The position numbers and the translations under genes are program-made. This document shows positions 44,361-55,622 of a stretch of 64,000 nt of DNA, piece by piece. The notes beneath the pieces were generated by a model. The model was not told where the DNA came from. It did not search any database and saw nothing but the letters and a program-made list of their open reading frames with translations. Origin of the DNA: Telopea speciosissima (taxonomy: Eukaryota > Streptophyta > Magnoliopsida > Proteales > Proteaceae); contig NC_057925.1 of NCBI RefSeq assembly GCF_018873765.1, forward strand, positions 19,851,568 through 19,915,567. Reading direction: 5' to 3'. Positions within the stretch are counted from its first letter, which is position 1. Each line of letters starts with the position of its first letter.

Positions 44361-46560
44361 TTTTTTTTTTTTTTTGGTAAAGAACTTTTATTAACGAGGG
44401 AACAAGGTTCCCGCAAGATCAGCATACAACAAAGGAGAAATGAAGGAGGGGGGATGGGAAGAACAAAATACACTTCTTTGATCAGTAGCATCAGAGGAGG
44501 CAAGACGGTCAACTACAGCGTTGGCTTCCCTAAGAGAATGATTGAAATAGACCTCTTCAAAGTAAGAAATAAGAAGAAAGCAGTCTTGAATAACATGAGC
44601 TATCCTCTAAGGAATTGCCAAAGAAATACCTCTTAGAATGTGAACCACCTGGAGGTTGTCGCTTTCGAAAATAACTTTCCTGAAGTTGAGGGAAAGAGCT
44701 AGCCGAATGGCCCTCCTCATTGCCAAAGCCTTTGTAATAAGAGCATAATTCCAGCCAATTCCATCTGAGAAACAACATAAGAAGGATGAATTGGAGTCTC
44801 GACAAACACCCCCAATCCCTACTTAACCTGGATTCCCTTTGCTAGTTCCATCAACATTAAACTTTACCATAGAATGTGGCGGGGAAATCCATTTGATGAA
44901 TCTAGGCGACCTTCTTCTTGTGAATTGGAAATGAGCGATGACATCTTTACCTCCTGAAATTGTCCTAAGAATGTCCCTTTGATTAAAATTCTGATTTCTA
45001 AAGATGAAATCTCAATACCCAATCCATATGTTCCAAATGATGCTGCAATAAGTCGCAATCATAAGAATATTGTCTCTACTGCAATTATTTTGTTTCTGCA
45101 TAAGCTCCAAAATCAGAGAAGATATATTGTGACCTGTGGCTTGAGGTAATAAACCGACTTGATGCCAAAGTTGCTGAATTTGAGGACAACCTAAAAACAA
45201 GTGATCTGAAGACTGAAGTTGGTTATGGCAGAAGGGACAATAAGGATTTAAATTGAGACCTCTAATGTTCAATAGATCCGGCAAAGGAACTTTTTGATGA
45301 AGAATCTTCCAAATGAGATGTTGTGCCTTGGGAACAGCTGGGAGGTGCCAAACCTTGAGTCAAGAGGTATTAGTTGAAGGAATGTAGCCATTGATTGCAA
45401 TGCTATAAGCCAATGCCACTGAGAAGATACCATTGGAAGTTGCTGCCCATATATTTTTATCATTATTGGGGAAGATAGGAATAGGAATGGAGAGAATTCT
45501 GAAAGAATGTCCGGAGGCCACCAATGAAAGATCAGATCACACTTCCAAGAGTTTGTAGAAGGATCAATCAAATCTACCACCTTTCGAGGCGCTTCAAGGG
45601 GGAGGGGAAAAGGGGCTTCCAAAGGAGGTTGATCGGGCATCCAAAAGTCAGTCCATGGATCTATTGAGAGCCCATTTCCAACTCTCATGAAAAGACCTTT
45701 GTGAATAAGATTTCTTGTCGTGCAGACAGATTTCCATCCCCAAGACGCAGTGGAAGGACAATTGGCATTTAAAATGGAGGTATTAGGGAAATATTTCTCC
45801 TTCATGATCCTTCCCCAAAGAGAAATAGGTGATATAAGAAGCACCCATGCTTTCTTGGCTACCAGTGCTTGGTTCATGGGTGCAGATAATTTCACATTCA
45901 AGCCTCCAAACCTTTTCAGCTGACAAATTGTTTTCCAAGAGACTGTGGGAACCATAGACTTGCATCCATTTGACCAAAAGAATTCCCTATTAGTGGCATC
46001 CAATGTCTTGTGAATAGATGAAGGGAGCTTGAGAAAGACATAGTGTAAAGAGGCATGGCAGAAAGGGTTGATTGGACCAAAATTAGTTTTCCTGCTGGGC
46101 TCAAAAATTGTGTTTTCCAATGCTGTAGTTTCTTTGACACCCTTGTGATCAGATCTGAGCAGTGATTTTTTGATAACTTACCACTAATATAAGGAATGCC
46201 GAGATAGGTATCCAGAGACGTAGTTGGACTGATTTGAAAGAAGTCTCTCCGTTGGCTTTTCACGGCTGAATCCACACTAGGGCTAAATTGAGCCCTAGTT
46301 TTATTTATATTGATGGCTTGTCCAAAAAATCTGCAATACTCCTCTAACACCCTATTAAAGGCTCTTGCTTCCGACATTGAGGCTTCTCCAAATAAGATTA
46401 AATCGTCAGCAAAAGCCATATGAGATATGCTTTTTCCCCCTCTTTTAATTTGTAAACCTTAAATGTGATTCTCTTGTTGGGCAATGACAAGTTTGGTAGA
46501 AAGAACTTCAGTGCACAAGACGAAGAGATAAGAAGAAAGAGGGTCACCTAGGCAACATGG
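44361..46560 (-). pseudogene. 5'-truncated L1-type LINE (reverse transcriptase to poly-A)
   Basis: On the minus strand this begins inside the reverse transcriptase with CLGDPLSSYLFVLCTEVLS, then the catalytic AFADDLILFGEAS (about 46415), where FADD is the LINE form of the active site. The RT thumb (DTYLGIPYISGKLS, KLILVQSTLSAMP) follows, and after a frameshift WGRIMKEKYFP-type sequence. The zf-RVT block PYCPFCHNQLQSSDHLFLGC lies near 45.2 kb. RNase H starts VKFNVDGTSKGNPG near 44.87 kb. A poly-A tail appears as poly-T at about 44361-44376. The endonuclease and the fingers of the RT are missing, and there are several stops and frame changes. Confidence 0.9.
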
Positions 46561-46712
46561 TGATGACTGTTCCTTTGGGCCTCAATTAACTATTAAAAGT
46601 AGAGTCCTTTGGGTGATGACTGTTCCTTTAGACATATCATCCAAAATTCAACAATGCTATAAGCCAAGTTGGTTATGGTGATGATTGTTCCTTTAGACGT
46701 ATCATCCAAAAT
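46559..46712. repeat. Imperfect tandem repeat with GGTGATGACTGTTCCTTT core
   Basis: The core occurs at 46559-46576, 46612-46629 and, with one change, 46677-46694. The last two copies extend to 36 bp (46612-46647 and 46677-46712), differing at two positions, with a 65-bp period. The first copy overlaps the truncated 5' boundary of the LINE, so the repeat may have formed during that insertion or at its target site. Confidence 0.75.
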
Positions 46713-47325
46713 ACAATTCCAAATTTATACACCATAAAAAAAAATAAAAAATAAAAAAAAATAAAACATGTCTAAAGTCTTGTGGAAAAATGTGGCTTGG
46801 CTATGGTGTTATTCATAGTTGTCAACATCGATTGAAAATGAATTTGGTGCATTGATTGAAACAAAAATTACATAAATGACCAGGCAGATCAAAATTCGAA
46901 TTAAATTTGGCACTTTTGTTCTTTCTAAAACTTGGATCATAAGTAGAAGTACAATCAGTTCTAACAAAATTTTGAGAATGAGAATGGTTTATAGTCCATG
47001 TAAGGCAATGTCATTGAATGAGTTTGGGCATGACTGTTAGTGACAAATGTCATTTAAGAGGATCATGACCCTCCATTGAATGCATCCCACAACAAAGTTT
47101 GCCTAATCCAAAAATTGGCATATTATATGGATTTTTGACAATATGATCTGTTTAAAACAATACTATGACCATTTTTTAATCGTCTGATCAATATATTGTG
47201 AGTAATTGGAAACATAAAATAAATTTTTTTTTCCTATAGATCCACATAGAGAGATTTTTTTCATGATCTGGCCATTTGGAGGAGGAGCAACACTTGAGGC
47301 TCTTGAGGTTAGTGAATATGATTAT
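46713..47325. other. Intergenic, no gene recognised
   Basis: AT-rich, with an A-rich run at 46737-46765. Nothing else identified. Confidence 0.4.
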
Positions 47326-47567
47326 TGTCAAATAGAGAAGATATTGAGTGGGAAAGCTTGAACGTATTCATTATTATATATGAATATATGGATACATATT
47401 ACATTGTAGAATCCCATTGAGGGTGGGGAAGAATCCTAATAAGGATACAAGTGAATAAGCTAAGGAAAGCAGAGAGAATTTAGGAAAGGAAATAGAGAAA
47501 GAAAATCTGGGAGACTTGGTGCGCAAGTATATGCATGGTTGGAGTCCTCCCAGTGAATCCACTAATA
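47326..47567 (-). repeat. 3' LTR of copia element 3
   Basis: 242 bp, matching 52298-52539 with scattered differences. The inner edge abuts the polypurine tract CTCCCCCTCAA (plus strand, 47568 on). Confidence 0.9.
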
Positions 47568-47574
47568 CTCCCCC

Positions 47575-50500
47575 TCAAGGTGGAGCGTGTAGGTTATGAA
47601 TGCCCAACTTGGATAAAAGGTGAAAAGGATCATGCCCGAGCGCCTTGGTGAAAATATCCGCAAGCTGCATGTGGGAAAGAACATGAGCAGTGAGAAGGAA
47701 ACCAGACTGAAGATGTTCACGGACAACGTGGCAATCAATATCAATATGCTTCGTGCGCTCGTGGAAGACGGGATTAGGCACAATGTGGAGGGCAACTTGG
47801 TTGTCGCAGTAAAGCTGCATAGGAAGAGGGTGAGACACACTGAGGTCACCTAGAAGAGAGTGCAACCAAACAAGCTCACAAGTGGTAGTAGCCATCATGG
47901 TTTGAGGTATCGGATTGGATCGGCTGATATTGGCTGGATTGGATCGGTATTGGTCGAGGCCGATCCTGAGATTTGATCGATACAACAAGGTTTGACTGGA
48001 TCGTTGATTTGATCGCCCAACTCGGTTGGATTGGTCGATCCGATCCGATCCTTGACCGATCCAACTGAATATTTTTTTATTTTTTCAAAGTTTTTAAGTT
48101 TTTTTTTATTTTTTTATATTATCTTGACCGATACTGACCAATACCAACCGGTTTTGACCGATCTGATCCAGATAATATCGGCCTATCCGATCCCAAGATC
48201 ACAACACCCACCAACTCTGGTTGATACATGACCCGATCCATAAAAAAAATGATTTTGGGGGGTTTTTGGACCGATCCTGACCAATTTGGACCGATCCGAT
48301 CCTGATCCAGAAAGGTTTCGACCATGACCGATCCCGAGTCCGATACCCTGATTTTGAACCTTGGTAGCCATAGACCGGTATTCTACCTCAGCGAAAGAGC
48401 AAGAGACGGTGTGCTGTTTCTTGGACTTCCAAGACAATAGGCTACTGCCAAGAAAAGTGATAAAGCCGGTGACCGAGCGACAGATAGTGGGGCAGGCAGC
48501 CCAATCTGAATAAAAAAAACCACTAGGATGGAGGTCGCTAGTGGTTGAGTAAAAGACACCAGAGCCAGGAGAAGACTTGAGATAGCATAGAACACGAAGC
48601 GCGGCATCCATATGTGGTTGGCAGGGTTGATGCATAAACTGACTGAGAGAGTTAACGGCAAATGTGATATCTGGTCGAGTGATGATGAGGTAAATTAAAC
48701 GACCAATAAGCCACCAAAAGGAAAGGGATCAACCAAAATCGAGCCAGCATCAGGGTTCAACTGAAGATTTTGTTCCATAGGGAAGGCGACAGGCTTAGAA
48801 GCATGCAAACCATCCTCTGAGAGGATGTCGAGTGTGTATTTCCGCTGATTGATAAATATCCCTATGGGGCTACGGGCAACCTCTATGCCAAGAAAATACT
48901 TGAGGTGACCCAAGTCCTAGATGTGAAAGTGGAACTAGAGGAATGAAATAAGGCCCTAAATAGCAGTCTGATCATCACCAACAATGATAATATCGTCCAC
49001 ATTGACAAGAACAGCAGTATAGCAGGCAGCAGTGGACTTGACAAAGAGAGAATAATCGACCAAAGATTGACGATAACCAGCATCCTTCAGAGCACGGGCA
49101 AGAGTAGAGAACCAATTCCTGAATGCCTGCTTGAGGAAATATAAGGACTTATTGAGCCGGCAATAATGGGTCTCCCCTTTGCCCGAATAGCCAGGCAAGA
49201 AACACATATATACCTCCTCATGAAGACCACCATGGAGGAATGCGTTATGAACATCCAACTGGTGGAGATGCCAACCGCGAATGGCTGCAACTACAAGCAG
49301 ACTACGGACGGTGACGAGCTTAGTGATAGGAGCAAAAGTATCTATGTAATGTATGCCTTCCTGTTGAGTATAGCCTTCAACAATGAGGCAAGCCTTATAG
49401 ACCAACAATCATTTTGTTCCAAAGCATGAATTTCATCCTCCATGGCAATGTGCCAGTGGGAGTGTTTAACGGCTTCAGTGAAAGAAGTAGGTTCATGGTC
49501 AGTGAATAAAGAAGATAAAAAAGAATAATGATAATCAAAAAAATTACTATAAGAAACATAATTTTGAATGGGAAAAGAAACAATACCTGTCACGGGCAGC
49601 ACCATGGAGGGGAAATCATCCGCAGTGGTGGAGGAGGAGCAGACAAAACCCCTGAGGTGAGAGGAGGGAATATGAGAGCGAGTGGAACGACGAGGAGGGA
49701 GTAGGGTGAGGGTGGAGGAGGGGGCAGTGATGGAGAAGACCGGGGAGGGGAAGAGGGTAGTAAAGGAGGTGGTGAGGAGAGAGAAGAAGGGAGATCAGGA
49801 GTGGGAAGGGGTAACACAGATGGCGGCACAGGTGGATCGGGATGAGTGGCAAAGGGAAAAATTTCTTCATGGAATACAACATCGCGAGAAATGAACAACA
49901 TATGATTGGTGAGGTCATAAACGCGGTAACCCTTTTGGGCAAATGGATAACCCAAGAAAATGCAACGAGTGGCACGTGGGTCGAATTTCTGATGACCAGG
50001 GGAATGGTTATGGGCATAACATAGAGAACCAAAAACCCGAAGATGGTCATAGGTAGGTGGTTGGTTAAATAAGAGTTCATGGGGAGTTTGCCCATTGAGG
50101 TTGGGGGTAGAGAGACGGTTGATGAGGTAGGCAATGGTGAGTACGCACTCCCCCCAAAAACGAATAGGTAAATGGGCCTAAAAGCATAAGGCACGGGTAA
50201 CCTCAAGGAGATGTCGATGCTTGCGTTCGGCGACCCCGTTTTGTTGTGGGCTACCCATACAAGAATGCTGGAGGATAATCCCGTGTTGGGAAAAAAATTG
50301 TCTTAAAGGGGTTGAGAGAAACTCCTTGTCATTGTCAGAATGAAATTTTTTAATACGACAATTAAATTGAGTGTTAACCATCACATAAAATGAAGTAAGC
50401 AAAGAAAAGGTTTCAGATTTATGACACATAAATAAATCCAAACACAAAGAGAATGATCATCAACAAGAGTTAAAAAATAATGTGCACCAGAGAGAGATGT

Positions 50501-52290
50501 AGTACGGTAACCACCCCAAATGTCATAATGTACAAGATCAAAAGGATATAAAGATCTTGTACTACGAAGAGGAAAAGGAAGACACACTTGTTTAGAACGA
50601 TGACAAACATCACAAGGGGATAGGGAAATAGATAATTTAGGAACATCAGGAACAAAAGTAAATAAACAAAAAAGTCGGTCCGTAGAAGGATGACCAAGAC
50701 GCATGTGCCACAGCGAAGAAGAGTCACGAACAGCCGGTGAAGACACAGGAGAATGGGTGGTGTGCGGAGAAGAGGAGGAGAAATAATAAAGTCCATTACG
50801 CATGATTCCCATCCCAATCAGCCTCCTTGATGACAGGTCCTGTATAACACAAAAGGAAGGAAAAAAAAGGTAGAACAATTAAGAGAAGAGGTTAGTTTAC
50901 TAACTGAAAGCAAATTAAATGTGAAAGAGGGAACATATAGAACATCTTTGAGGGTGATGGTAGGGCTAAGGTGAAGGGTACCAACATAGGTTATAGGTAA
51001 AGTGGTGCCATTAGGAAGGCGGACAGGTTTAGTATGAGAGACAGGAATGGGATCGGTAAGCCGAGAAAGATCACAAGTCATATGATTGGACGCCCCACTG
51101 TCGAATAGCCAAGAAATAGAATCATACCTGAAACAGACAGACATGTCTCTATACCAGCGAGGTTTACAATAGAGGGGGAAGCATTGGTGCTTAAAAGAGT
51201 GAGGAGCTGCTGGTATTGTGCCGAGGTGAGGCCAAGAAGAGGAGTCGAAGCAGCGGTAGCGGTAGTGGTAGTAGGAATGGTAGCAGCAATGGCCTGAGTG
51301 GTGGCAGTATGGGCCTGAGGTAAGGAACGGCCTAGAGAGGTAGCCTTAGGCGGTAGAGCACCAGTAGATGAACGCCGGTTGCGTGGCTGATGGCCTGGTG
51401 GATAGCCATAGAGGGGCCAACAAGTAGAGCATGTATGACCAAACACATTGCAGTGATCGCAGAAGGGGCGCCCATGGCCTTGCGGTTTACCTATAGGGGA
51501 CGATTGGCCGCCATTGCCGCTGTGTTGGGAATGGTAGGGAGAGAGAGCACGCACTATTGCTTCTCTTGGAGAAGAAGCTAATAAGCCCGATTCACATCGA
51601 TTCACATCGGGGAGAGGATCCATGGTAAGGATCTAGGAGCGAACAACAGCATAGCTATCGGCAAGGCCCATGAGAAATTGGTACATGCGTTCTTGTTGGC
51701 TGGTCATGTGAAGAGAGGACTAAGCCCCACACGTGCACGTGGTAAGCGGGACATACGATGTCAATTCGTCCCAAATCATCTTGAGCTGAGTGAAATAGAT
51801 GAAAAGAGAATCAGTCCCCTTTTGGATCGTTGAAATCGATCGCTTGAGATGGAACACACGCGGACCAAATGCTGCGAGAAAAATGTTCTTCAAGGTCCTT
51901 CCATGCTAAGGAAGTCGTATCGGTGTATAACACGCTATCGGTGATAGTAGGAGTGAGGACATTCATGATCCATGACAAGACCATAAAGTTGCATCGTCCC
52001 CAAATCTGAATATCATAAGAAGAGGTCATTGGGAGCCATCGACGAACATGTTTTGTTTTTGGCGTAAAGGGCCATCCGCATAGCGCGCCACCAAGTAGGG
52101 TAGTTGCCTGCATTGAGTAGAGTGGAGATGAGAACGGTATCCGGATTATCGGAATGATGGAGATAATAAGGGGAATTGGGATCGGTAGCAAGGCCGACTG
52201 GAGAGAATGGCGAACTGGTTGCAACAGCTTCGGCAGATGAGAGAATAGAACAAAGAAGAAGATAATCAAAAAGCCAAGACCGTTTAGGCT
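47575..52290 (-). pseudogene. Copia element 3 gag-pol remnants
   Basis: Reading leftward from about 52.25 kb, the gag has DPNSPYYLHHSDNPDTVLIS and NAGNYPTWWRAMRMAL, then a frameshift near 52060. A gag zinc-binding block, CDHCNVFGHTCSTC, lies near 51.46 kb. Protease is SWLFDSGASNHMTCD near 51.11 kb. Integrase has SLWHMRLGHPSTDRL near 50.7 kb, VHYDIWGG near 50.53 kb and QQNGVAERKHRHL near 50.23 kb. Reverse transcriptase has DTFAPITKLVTVRSLL near 49.33 kb and VLVNVDDIIIVGDD near 48.99 kb. RNase H is split by the MITE: KKQHTVSCSFAEVEYRSMAT lies on one side and TCELVWLHSLLGDL, then DNQVALHI and KHIDIDCH, on the other. There are several stops and frameshifts, and no clear gag start codon remains. 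Confidence 0.88.
47896..48363. mobile_element. hAT-like MITE inside copia element 3, exact 8-bp target duplication
   Basis: Ends are CATGGTTTGAGGTATCGGA and, reverse-complemented, CAAGGTTCAAAATCAGGGTA, which then continues TCGGA. The flanks are an exact 8-bp duplication, GTAGCCAT, at 47888-47895 and 48364-48371. The 468-bp interior is full of CCGATCCGATCC- and GACCGAT-like motifs in both orientations. Removing the element rejoins the copia RNase H frame between RSMAT and TCELVW, which confirms the boundaries. Confidence 0.92.
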
Positions 52291-52297
52291 GATAGCA

Positions 52298-52539
52298 TGT
52301 CAAATAGAGAAGATATTGAGTGGGAAAGCTTGAACGTTTTCATTATCATATGTGAATATATAGATATAGATTATATTATAGAATCCCGTAGAGTGTGGGG
52401 AAGAATCTTGATATGGATACAAGTGAATAAGATAAGGAAAGTAGAGAGAATTTAGGAAAGGAAATAGAGAAAGAAAATCTGGAAGACTTGGTGCACAAGT
52501 AGATGCACGGTTGGAGTCCTCCCAGTGAATGCACTAATA
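52298..52539 (-). repeat. 5' LTR of copia element 3
   Basis: 242 bp, direct match to the left LTR. The degenerate primer-binding site lies just inside its left edge (minus-strand TGCTATCAGCC). Confidence 0.9.
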
Positions 52540-52562
52540 ATTACTCATTATTATGCATTAAG

Positions 52563-53480
52563 TGTAACGACCCAAACCCGGGTAGGGTATAAGAAATTGC
52601 CCTCACAGGCATTAGTCAGAAACCACCATTCACATTTGTATAATAACCTAACTCCCATACATCACATACATACACAACAGAAGATTTAACAACAGTTGAA
52701 GCTGGATTTAAGGTTTAAACATTATATATACATATACTGATGACAAATACTAAATTTCAACATATTTATCAAAAGACTGTATTATCACATTATTTATCCA
52801 AACATCATAAGTTCTCATGAGCTATCTTTAAGGTTAGTGCACCACGTGCACTCACACCTATAGAGTCTGGAGTTGTGCACACCTCTCCTTTGAACTCATC
52901 ATCTGAAAAGAATATTTATAAAATATTTTAGATCTTAGTCAATATTGTGAAATACTGATTGTGCACATAATAGTTGAGGTTAGCCTTACCTCGTATCATC
53001 TATTCAACCTTTTATCCCAGATCGCAGCCGGGAGAGGAATGACATAGCGTATTCTCGTATTCGTGTTCTCATAGTCCTCGAACAATAGCTCGTAGTCCCG
53101 AATGATAACTCATAGTCCTAAAGGATAACTCGTAGTCCCGAAGGATAACTTGTAATCCCGAATGATATCTCGTAAGAAACCTCATCCAGTACCTAACCCC
53201 CTATTGAAAGGGATGGTATTCATCAGGTCATGTTCTCATAATGCTACTACTATAGACTCATACACTTGTTCACATAACTCATACTCTTGTTTACATACCT
53301 TGTACATGTATTCACATTTCTCATTTACATACTCATACTTTTTGTACACAAACAACCTGTCATACAGCATTTCAACATATACTTAACATCATTTCATTCA
53401 CCTCATAATCATATCATTCAAAATAGGCTTAAAGGTCGCGGAACGTACGTGGGAATAGGCTGGAAAGGCGTTGTTGAAAT
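52563..53480 (-). repeat. Ty3/gypsy LTR fragment
   Basis: On the plus strand it opens TGTAACGACCCAAACCCGGG. On the minus strand this is an LTR end, GGGTCGTTACA. The minus-strand interior has CTTTTCAGATGATGAGTTCA, similar to the corresponding part of the gypsy LTR at 30.5-33.4 kb. No start of the LTR or partner copy is seen, so it is truncated. The right boundary is approximate. Confidence 0.55.
53068..53176. repeat. 20-bp tandem repeat array
   Basis: About five units of CTCGTAGTCCCGAATGATAA-type sequence are present, at 53089, 53109, 53129, 53149 and a diverged one at 53068, with a partial unit after 53168. Units differ at one to several bases. The array lies inside the gypsy LTR fragment. 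Confidence 0.9.
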
Positions 53481-54109
53481 TTGACCTTCCATATCAGACG
53501 GTTACTTTTGAGGCGTCGATTATGCCTTCAGCATTTATGTGTTAGTCTGACAACCTGACAGTTGATTTATAATTTTCCTTTTGAAGTAGATTTTGAAAAA
53601 TGAGGACAAATCCGTCTATTGCACAATCCAAATTGTTGTGTGGAATTGAAGGATATTGCAAAACGTCATATAACGTAGTGGTTGGAAAGGGTAAAAGAGG
53701 GTTTTTCAGTATTTGTTGTCTTCCATAGCTCTGAACAAACAGGGACCACCGGCATTTCCATTATCGTGAGGATTTTTTCATCGGTATATCGAAGTTGTTT
53801 ATTTTTCAGCACCGCGACTACAATTTAGAGAGGTTACTTTCCGATATAAATTTTCCTAGTTTAAAATAATGAGCTTTATTCATGAGTTTATGTTCTTGTT
53901 GTGGCTGTTAGACATAAAAATGAGAAGTCGTTAATGATTTTGTAGTTCTTGTTGTGCCTGTTATACGTTTAAACCAGAACTCATTAATGATTTTTAGTTT
54001 CATTTTCGAATGCCTTCTTTAAGTCTTACCATCCATTTTAACACCCAAACCCCATCGGTCAAAACCTGATGGGTAATCTGTGTGCGAAAAAAAATTGTCC
54101 CCTGTAGAT
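53481..54109. other. Unassigned sequence between the gypsy LTR fragment and the hybrid-binding-domain gene
   Basis: No coding potential and no TE termini recognised. It may include the promoter of the gene at 55.2 kb if the proposed upstream exon is correct. Confidence 0.35.
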
Positions 54110-54287
54110 TTACCCTGATTCATCTTCTTCCACCTCCGATACATTTCAGATCCCTAATATTTATGTATCTACTTCCTGTAGCAATCAGTTCGTCTATTAC
54201 TCTATTGTCAATGTGGTAAACCCAAAGTTTGTTTTCTTGCCTTCAACTCATTCAGTCCTGCTATTTAATTAAGTTTTCAAAACCCAG

Positions 54288-55194
54288 GTATGGGTTTTAG
54301 TAACTGTTCATGTTACATTTTACCCCAATTTTGGAGGTCAGGTCGTTTTGTTATGGGTTTTCGATGAAGTTGGAATGTGGGTTATATTGAAGTGGGATTG
54401 TGGGTTTGGTTGGATGTCTCCTAACAAGTTGTGTTAATGGACAACTATGTGTTTCTAACATATAGGATTCCATAGAAGAACAATGTTGAATGCAAGTGTA
54501 TAGAAATTAAAGTGTTGAAATATCAGAGTTATTTGTTATCAAATGGATGTGTATAATGTAGAGTTATTTTTCTCGTTCATATGAATGGAGGTGTGTTTAG
54601 ATCTACACTTAGTTTGATTTGTATTTGATTTGAGTATTTATCGCATGTAACATATCCCCCTGTTGGATTGTTATGAGGTCTGAATTGTCTTATTGTTAGA
54701 GTATCATAAGAACTAGTATGGGTTAATTTCAGTAATGTACCAACAACTGCCTAGCTCAGTTGGTGAGCCGTGGTGCGCTTGATGCCCATGGTCACTAGGA
54801 GGTCTCAAGTTCAAGTCTCTTGGCTGCTACCTTATCCCCTCCCCGGTTCAAACCCCCCCCCCCCTCTATACAAAATTTATATATATAAAGCTTCCAATTC
54901 CAAAAAATAAAAAATAAGAAATAAAAAAATTTCAGTAATGTATTTGATTTGTGTTGGTAACATAGGCATTTGATGTAATTATGTATGGATTAAAAAAAAA
55001 AACTGTTGTTGATGACCACTATTGCATGGATTTAAATGTTGGGATTTTAGATTAATTAGATGTTAATCGAACCAGCATGTATAGGAACCACTGTATCGTA
55101 CTCTTCTGTCAAAGGCTGAAATTTGTTGGCAAGTAGTTCCCTTATGTTGTGTGGAAATTAGATAGTCATGCTAAAATCTTATAATGGGTTGCAG
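54288..55194 (+). other. Predicted 5' UTR intron of the hybrid-binding-domain gene
   Basis: A consensus donor, CCCAG|GTATGG, at 54287/54288 and an acceptor, GGGTTGCAG|ATCG, ending at 55194 bracket a 907-bp intron. It would join a pyrimidine-rich leader exon (about 54110-54287) to the exon whose ATG is 17 bp downstream. Splice motifs are common by chance, so this is an inference. Confidence 0.4.
54740..54927 (+). mobile_element. tRNA-derived SINE with 15-bp target duplication
   Basis: The head contains an RNA polymerase III A box, TAGCTCAGTTGG (54752-54763), and a B box, GTTCAAGTC (54809-54817), about 46 bp apart, as in tRNA genes. A non-tRNA body with a C run (about 54848-54860) and an A-rich tail follow. 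The flanks are an exact 15-bp duplication, AATTTCAGTAATGTA, at 54725-54739 and 54928-54942. These are the defining features of a plant SINE. It would be mobilised by LINE proteins. Confidence 0.95.
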
Positions 55195-55211
55195 ATCGTT
55201 GAAGAGGGAAA

Positions 55212-55622
55212 ATGGGCCAAAAGTATTATGTTGTCTTTCAGGGGTGTAAACCAGGAATTTACATGAGTTGGGAAGAATGCAGTATGCATGTCCTTCGTTA
55301 TCCAAATATTATGTATAAGGCTTACAGTTGCCATTCCGAAGCTGAAAGTATGTTCAAATTATACAATTCCAGTCAACAGTCAGATGGGATAGAAGGGGTA
55401 TCGCAAAGGAATATATTGAGTGGTGATGTCCATGAACGATCGTTGGAGATGAAATCAATTGTCAAAGCCGGGTTGGATGAAAGTCATCAAAGCCATGTAG
55501 ATGTCTATGGAGGGTCACACAACTCTTTGAATGAAGGGACTTGCATGAAATTTATAGTGGCAATCACATTTACTTGCTTTTTCTTAGTATTAAGAATAAT
55601 GATTGGGTATTTCATTCCTTAG
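55212..55622 (+). CDS. Small protein with RNase H1-type hybrid-binding domain and C-terminal membrane segment
   Basis: The ORF is 136 aa. Residues 4-50 match the hybrid-binding domain found at the N-terminus of eukaryotic RNase H1 and in caulimovirus viroplasmin (Pfam Cauli_VI): KYYVVFQGCKPGIYMSWEEC, then VLRYPNIMYKAYS and SEAESMF. That fold binds RNA/DNA hybrids or double-stranded RNA. No RNase H catalytic domain follows. A polar, Ser/His-rich linker (about 52-108) leads to a hydrophobic C-terminus (about 111-136, FIVAITFTCFFLVL) that looks like a tail anchor. The initiator ATG fits the AAAATGGGC context just after a likely splice acceptor. It could be a real lineage-specific gene or a TE-derived one; expression is unknown. 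Confidence 0.6.
   Translation: MGQKYYVVFQGCKPGIYMSWEECSMHVLRYPNIMYKAYSCHSEAESMFKLYNSSQQSDGIEGVSQRNILSGDVHERSLEMKSIVKAGLDESHQSHVDVYGGSHNSLNEGTCMKFIVAITFTCFFLVLRIMIGYFIP

Larger units (their letters stand above)
47326..52539 (-). mobile_element. Small Ty1/copia LTR retrotransposon 3 (Ale/Retrofit-like), decayed
   Basis: Short 242-bp LTRs at 47326-47567 and 52298-52539 both start TGTCAAATAG and end CACTAATA. The flanks ATTAT (47321-47325) and ATTAC (52540-52544) form a 4-of-5 target duplication. The internal part is minus-strand copia gag-pol. A polypurine tract (TTGAGGGGGAG) adjoins the left LTR. A degenerate primer site, TGCTATCAGCC, adjoins the right one. Size and LTR length resemble the Ale/Retrofit group, but that clade call is tentative. 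It contains a hAT-like MITE. Confidence 0.92.

Noticed and set aside
53068-53176. CRISPR-like repeat array
   Set aside because: Units are directly adjacent with no spacers, and the context is a plant LTR fragment.
54740-54820. Possible tRNA gene
   Set aside because: A and B boxes are present, but the acceptor stem and anticodon arm are not credible, and the segment has a SINE body, an A-rich tail and a 15-bp target duplication.
55212-55622. Integrated caulimovirus remnant
   Set aside because: Only the shared hybrid-binding domain is present. No viral coat, protease or reverse transcriptase sequence is nearby, and the context suggests a spliced host or TE gene.
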